A stretch of DNA of 5,563 nucleotides, from the NCBI GenBank assembly GCA_904501895.1, contig CAJGCX010000110.1, forward strand, positions 1-5,563. The letters run 5' to 3'. Positions 5,276-5,563 of this stretch are shown here, piece by piece. The notes under the pieces were generated by a model. It was given only the letters and a program-made list of their open reading frames with translations. It was not told the origin of the DNA and ran no database searches. The first letter of the stretch is position 1. The number at the start of each line of letters is the position of its first letter. Both the position numbers and the translations under genes were made by a program. Source of the DNA: Clostridiaceae bacterium (GTDB lineage: Bacteria > Bacillota > Clostridia > Oscillospirales > Acutalibacteraceae).

Positions 5276-5563
5276 TTAGATTGAAATTTCGTGAGCAACC
5301 TTGTACATATTAAGGTCAAGTGACTTTTTCATATTAAGTGCTTCGAAAATATCATAATCTACGATTTCGTCATGCTGCATAGCGATAACTCTGTTGCCGA
5401 TGCCTTCCTTAAGAAGCTCAACAGCCTTGTTACCCATAAGAGATGCAGTAACTCTGTCACGAACTGTTGGATGACCACCACGCTGAACGTGACCAAGAAT
5501 TGTTGCACGAGATTCAACGCCTGTTTCGTTTTCGATTCTCTTTGCCATTTCTTCAACGCCACC
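5276..5563 (-). CDS. pfkA: ATP-dependent 6-phosphofructokinase, C-terminal 95 residues, cut by window edge
   Basis: The frame is open to the right edge and stops at TAA 5278-5276. The segment GGVEEMAKRIE, then SRATILGHVQRGGHPTVRDR, matches the last third of PfkA. R19, H25 and R28 of the visible part correspond to R243, H249 and R252 of the Escherichia coli enzyme, which bind fructose 6-phosphate. The ending (AVELLKEG, then GNRVIAMQHDEIVDYDIFEAL) is also typical. The enzyme phosphorylates fructose 6-phosphate to the 1,6-bisphosphate, the committing step of glycolysis. The N-terminal ATP-binding part is outside the window, so ATP rather than pyrophosphate use is inferred from overall similarity. 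The shikimate kinase homologue follows 3 nt downstream in the same transcript. Confidence 0.93.
   Translation of the reverse strand, partial: GGVEEMAKRIENETGVESRATILGHVQRGGHPTVRDRVTASLMGNKAVELLKEGIGNRVIAMQHDEIVDYDIFEALNMKKSLDLNMYKVAHEISI

Overview
The window is low-GC, and its gene content points to an endospore-forming member of the Clostridia, probably a gut Ruminococcaceae/Oscillospiraceae-type organism. The evidence is a SpoIVB sporulation protease, Gram-positive style GGAGG ribosome binding sites, sigma-A promoters with 17-bp spacers, and a GH13 alpha-glucosidase. Genus and species cannot be read from the sequence.

Layout from left to right. Positions 1-685 (minus) hold the N-terminal 228 residues of a GH13 alpha-glucosidase that carries an unusual 84-residue N-terminal extension. 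A short divergent promoter region (about 686-834) separates it from a plus-strand gene at 835-1926. That gene encodes a secreted protein of unknown function with beta-propeller-like internal repeats. A 210-bp intergenic stretch (1927-2136) follows. It contains a near-consensus promoter, a structured leader of about 100 nt, an intrinsic terminator and then a strong ribosome binding site: the layout of a riboswitch or other transcription attenuator. It feeds a 457-residue ion transporter of the ArsB/NhaD superfamily (2137-3510), which ends at a strong hairpin terminator.

The right part is a minus-strand block that converges on the transporter. Read in the direction of transcription it is the C-terminal end of 6-phosphofructokinase (pfkA, 5563-5276), a shikimate kinase homologue 3 nt downstream (5272-4778), an intrinsic terminator (about 4772-4720), and then spoIVB (4657-3584). 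spoIVB uses a TTG start behind a near-perfect Shine-Dalgarno sequence.

The genes do not form one pathway: sugar hydrolysis, a secreted unknown, ion transport, sporulation signalling, aromatic amino-acid synthesis and glycolysis sit side by side. The most interesting element is the transporter leader (about 1969-2098), where three mutually exclusive pairings share the 5' arm of the terminator. I do not recognise its aptamer class. Given the transporter family, a Na+- or Li+-type (or other ion or metabolite) riboswitch is the hypothesis to test. Secondary points are the shikimate kinase homologue lacking the usual shikimate-binding arginine, the GH13 N-terminal extension, the repeat architecture of the secreted protein, and a spoIVB with neither immediate neighbour being spo0A or recN. 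No tRNA, rRNA, CRISPR, insertion sequence or phage feature was seen.
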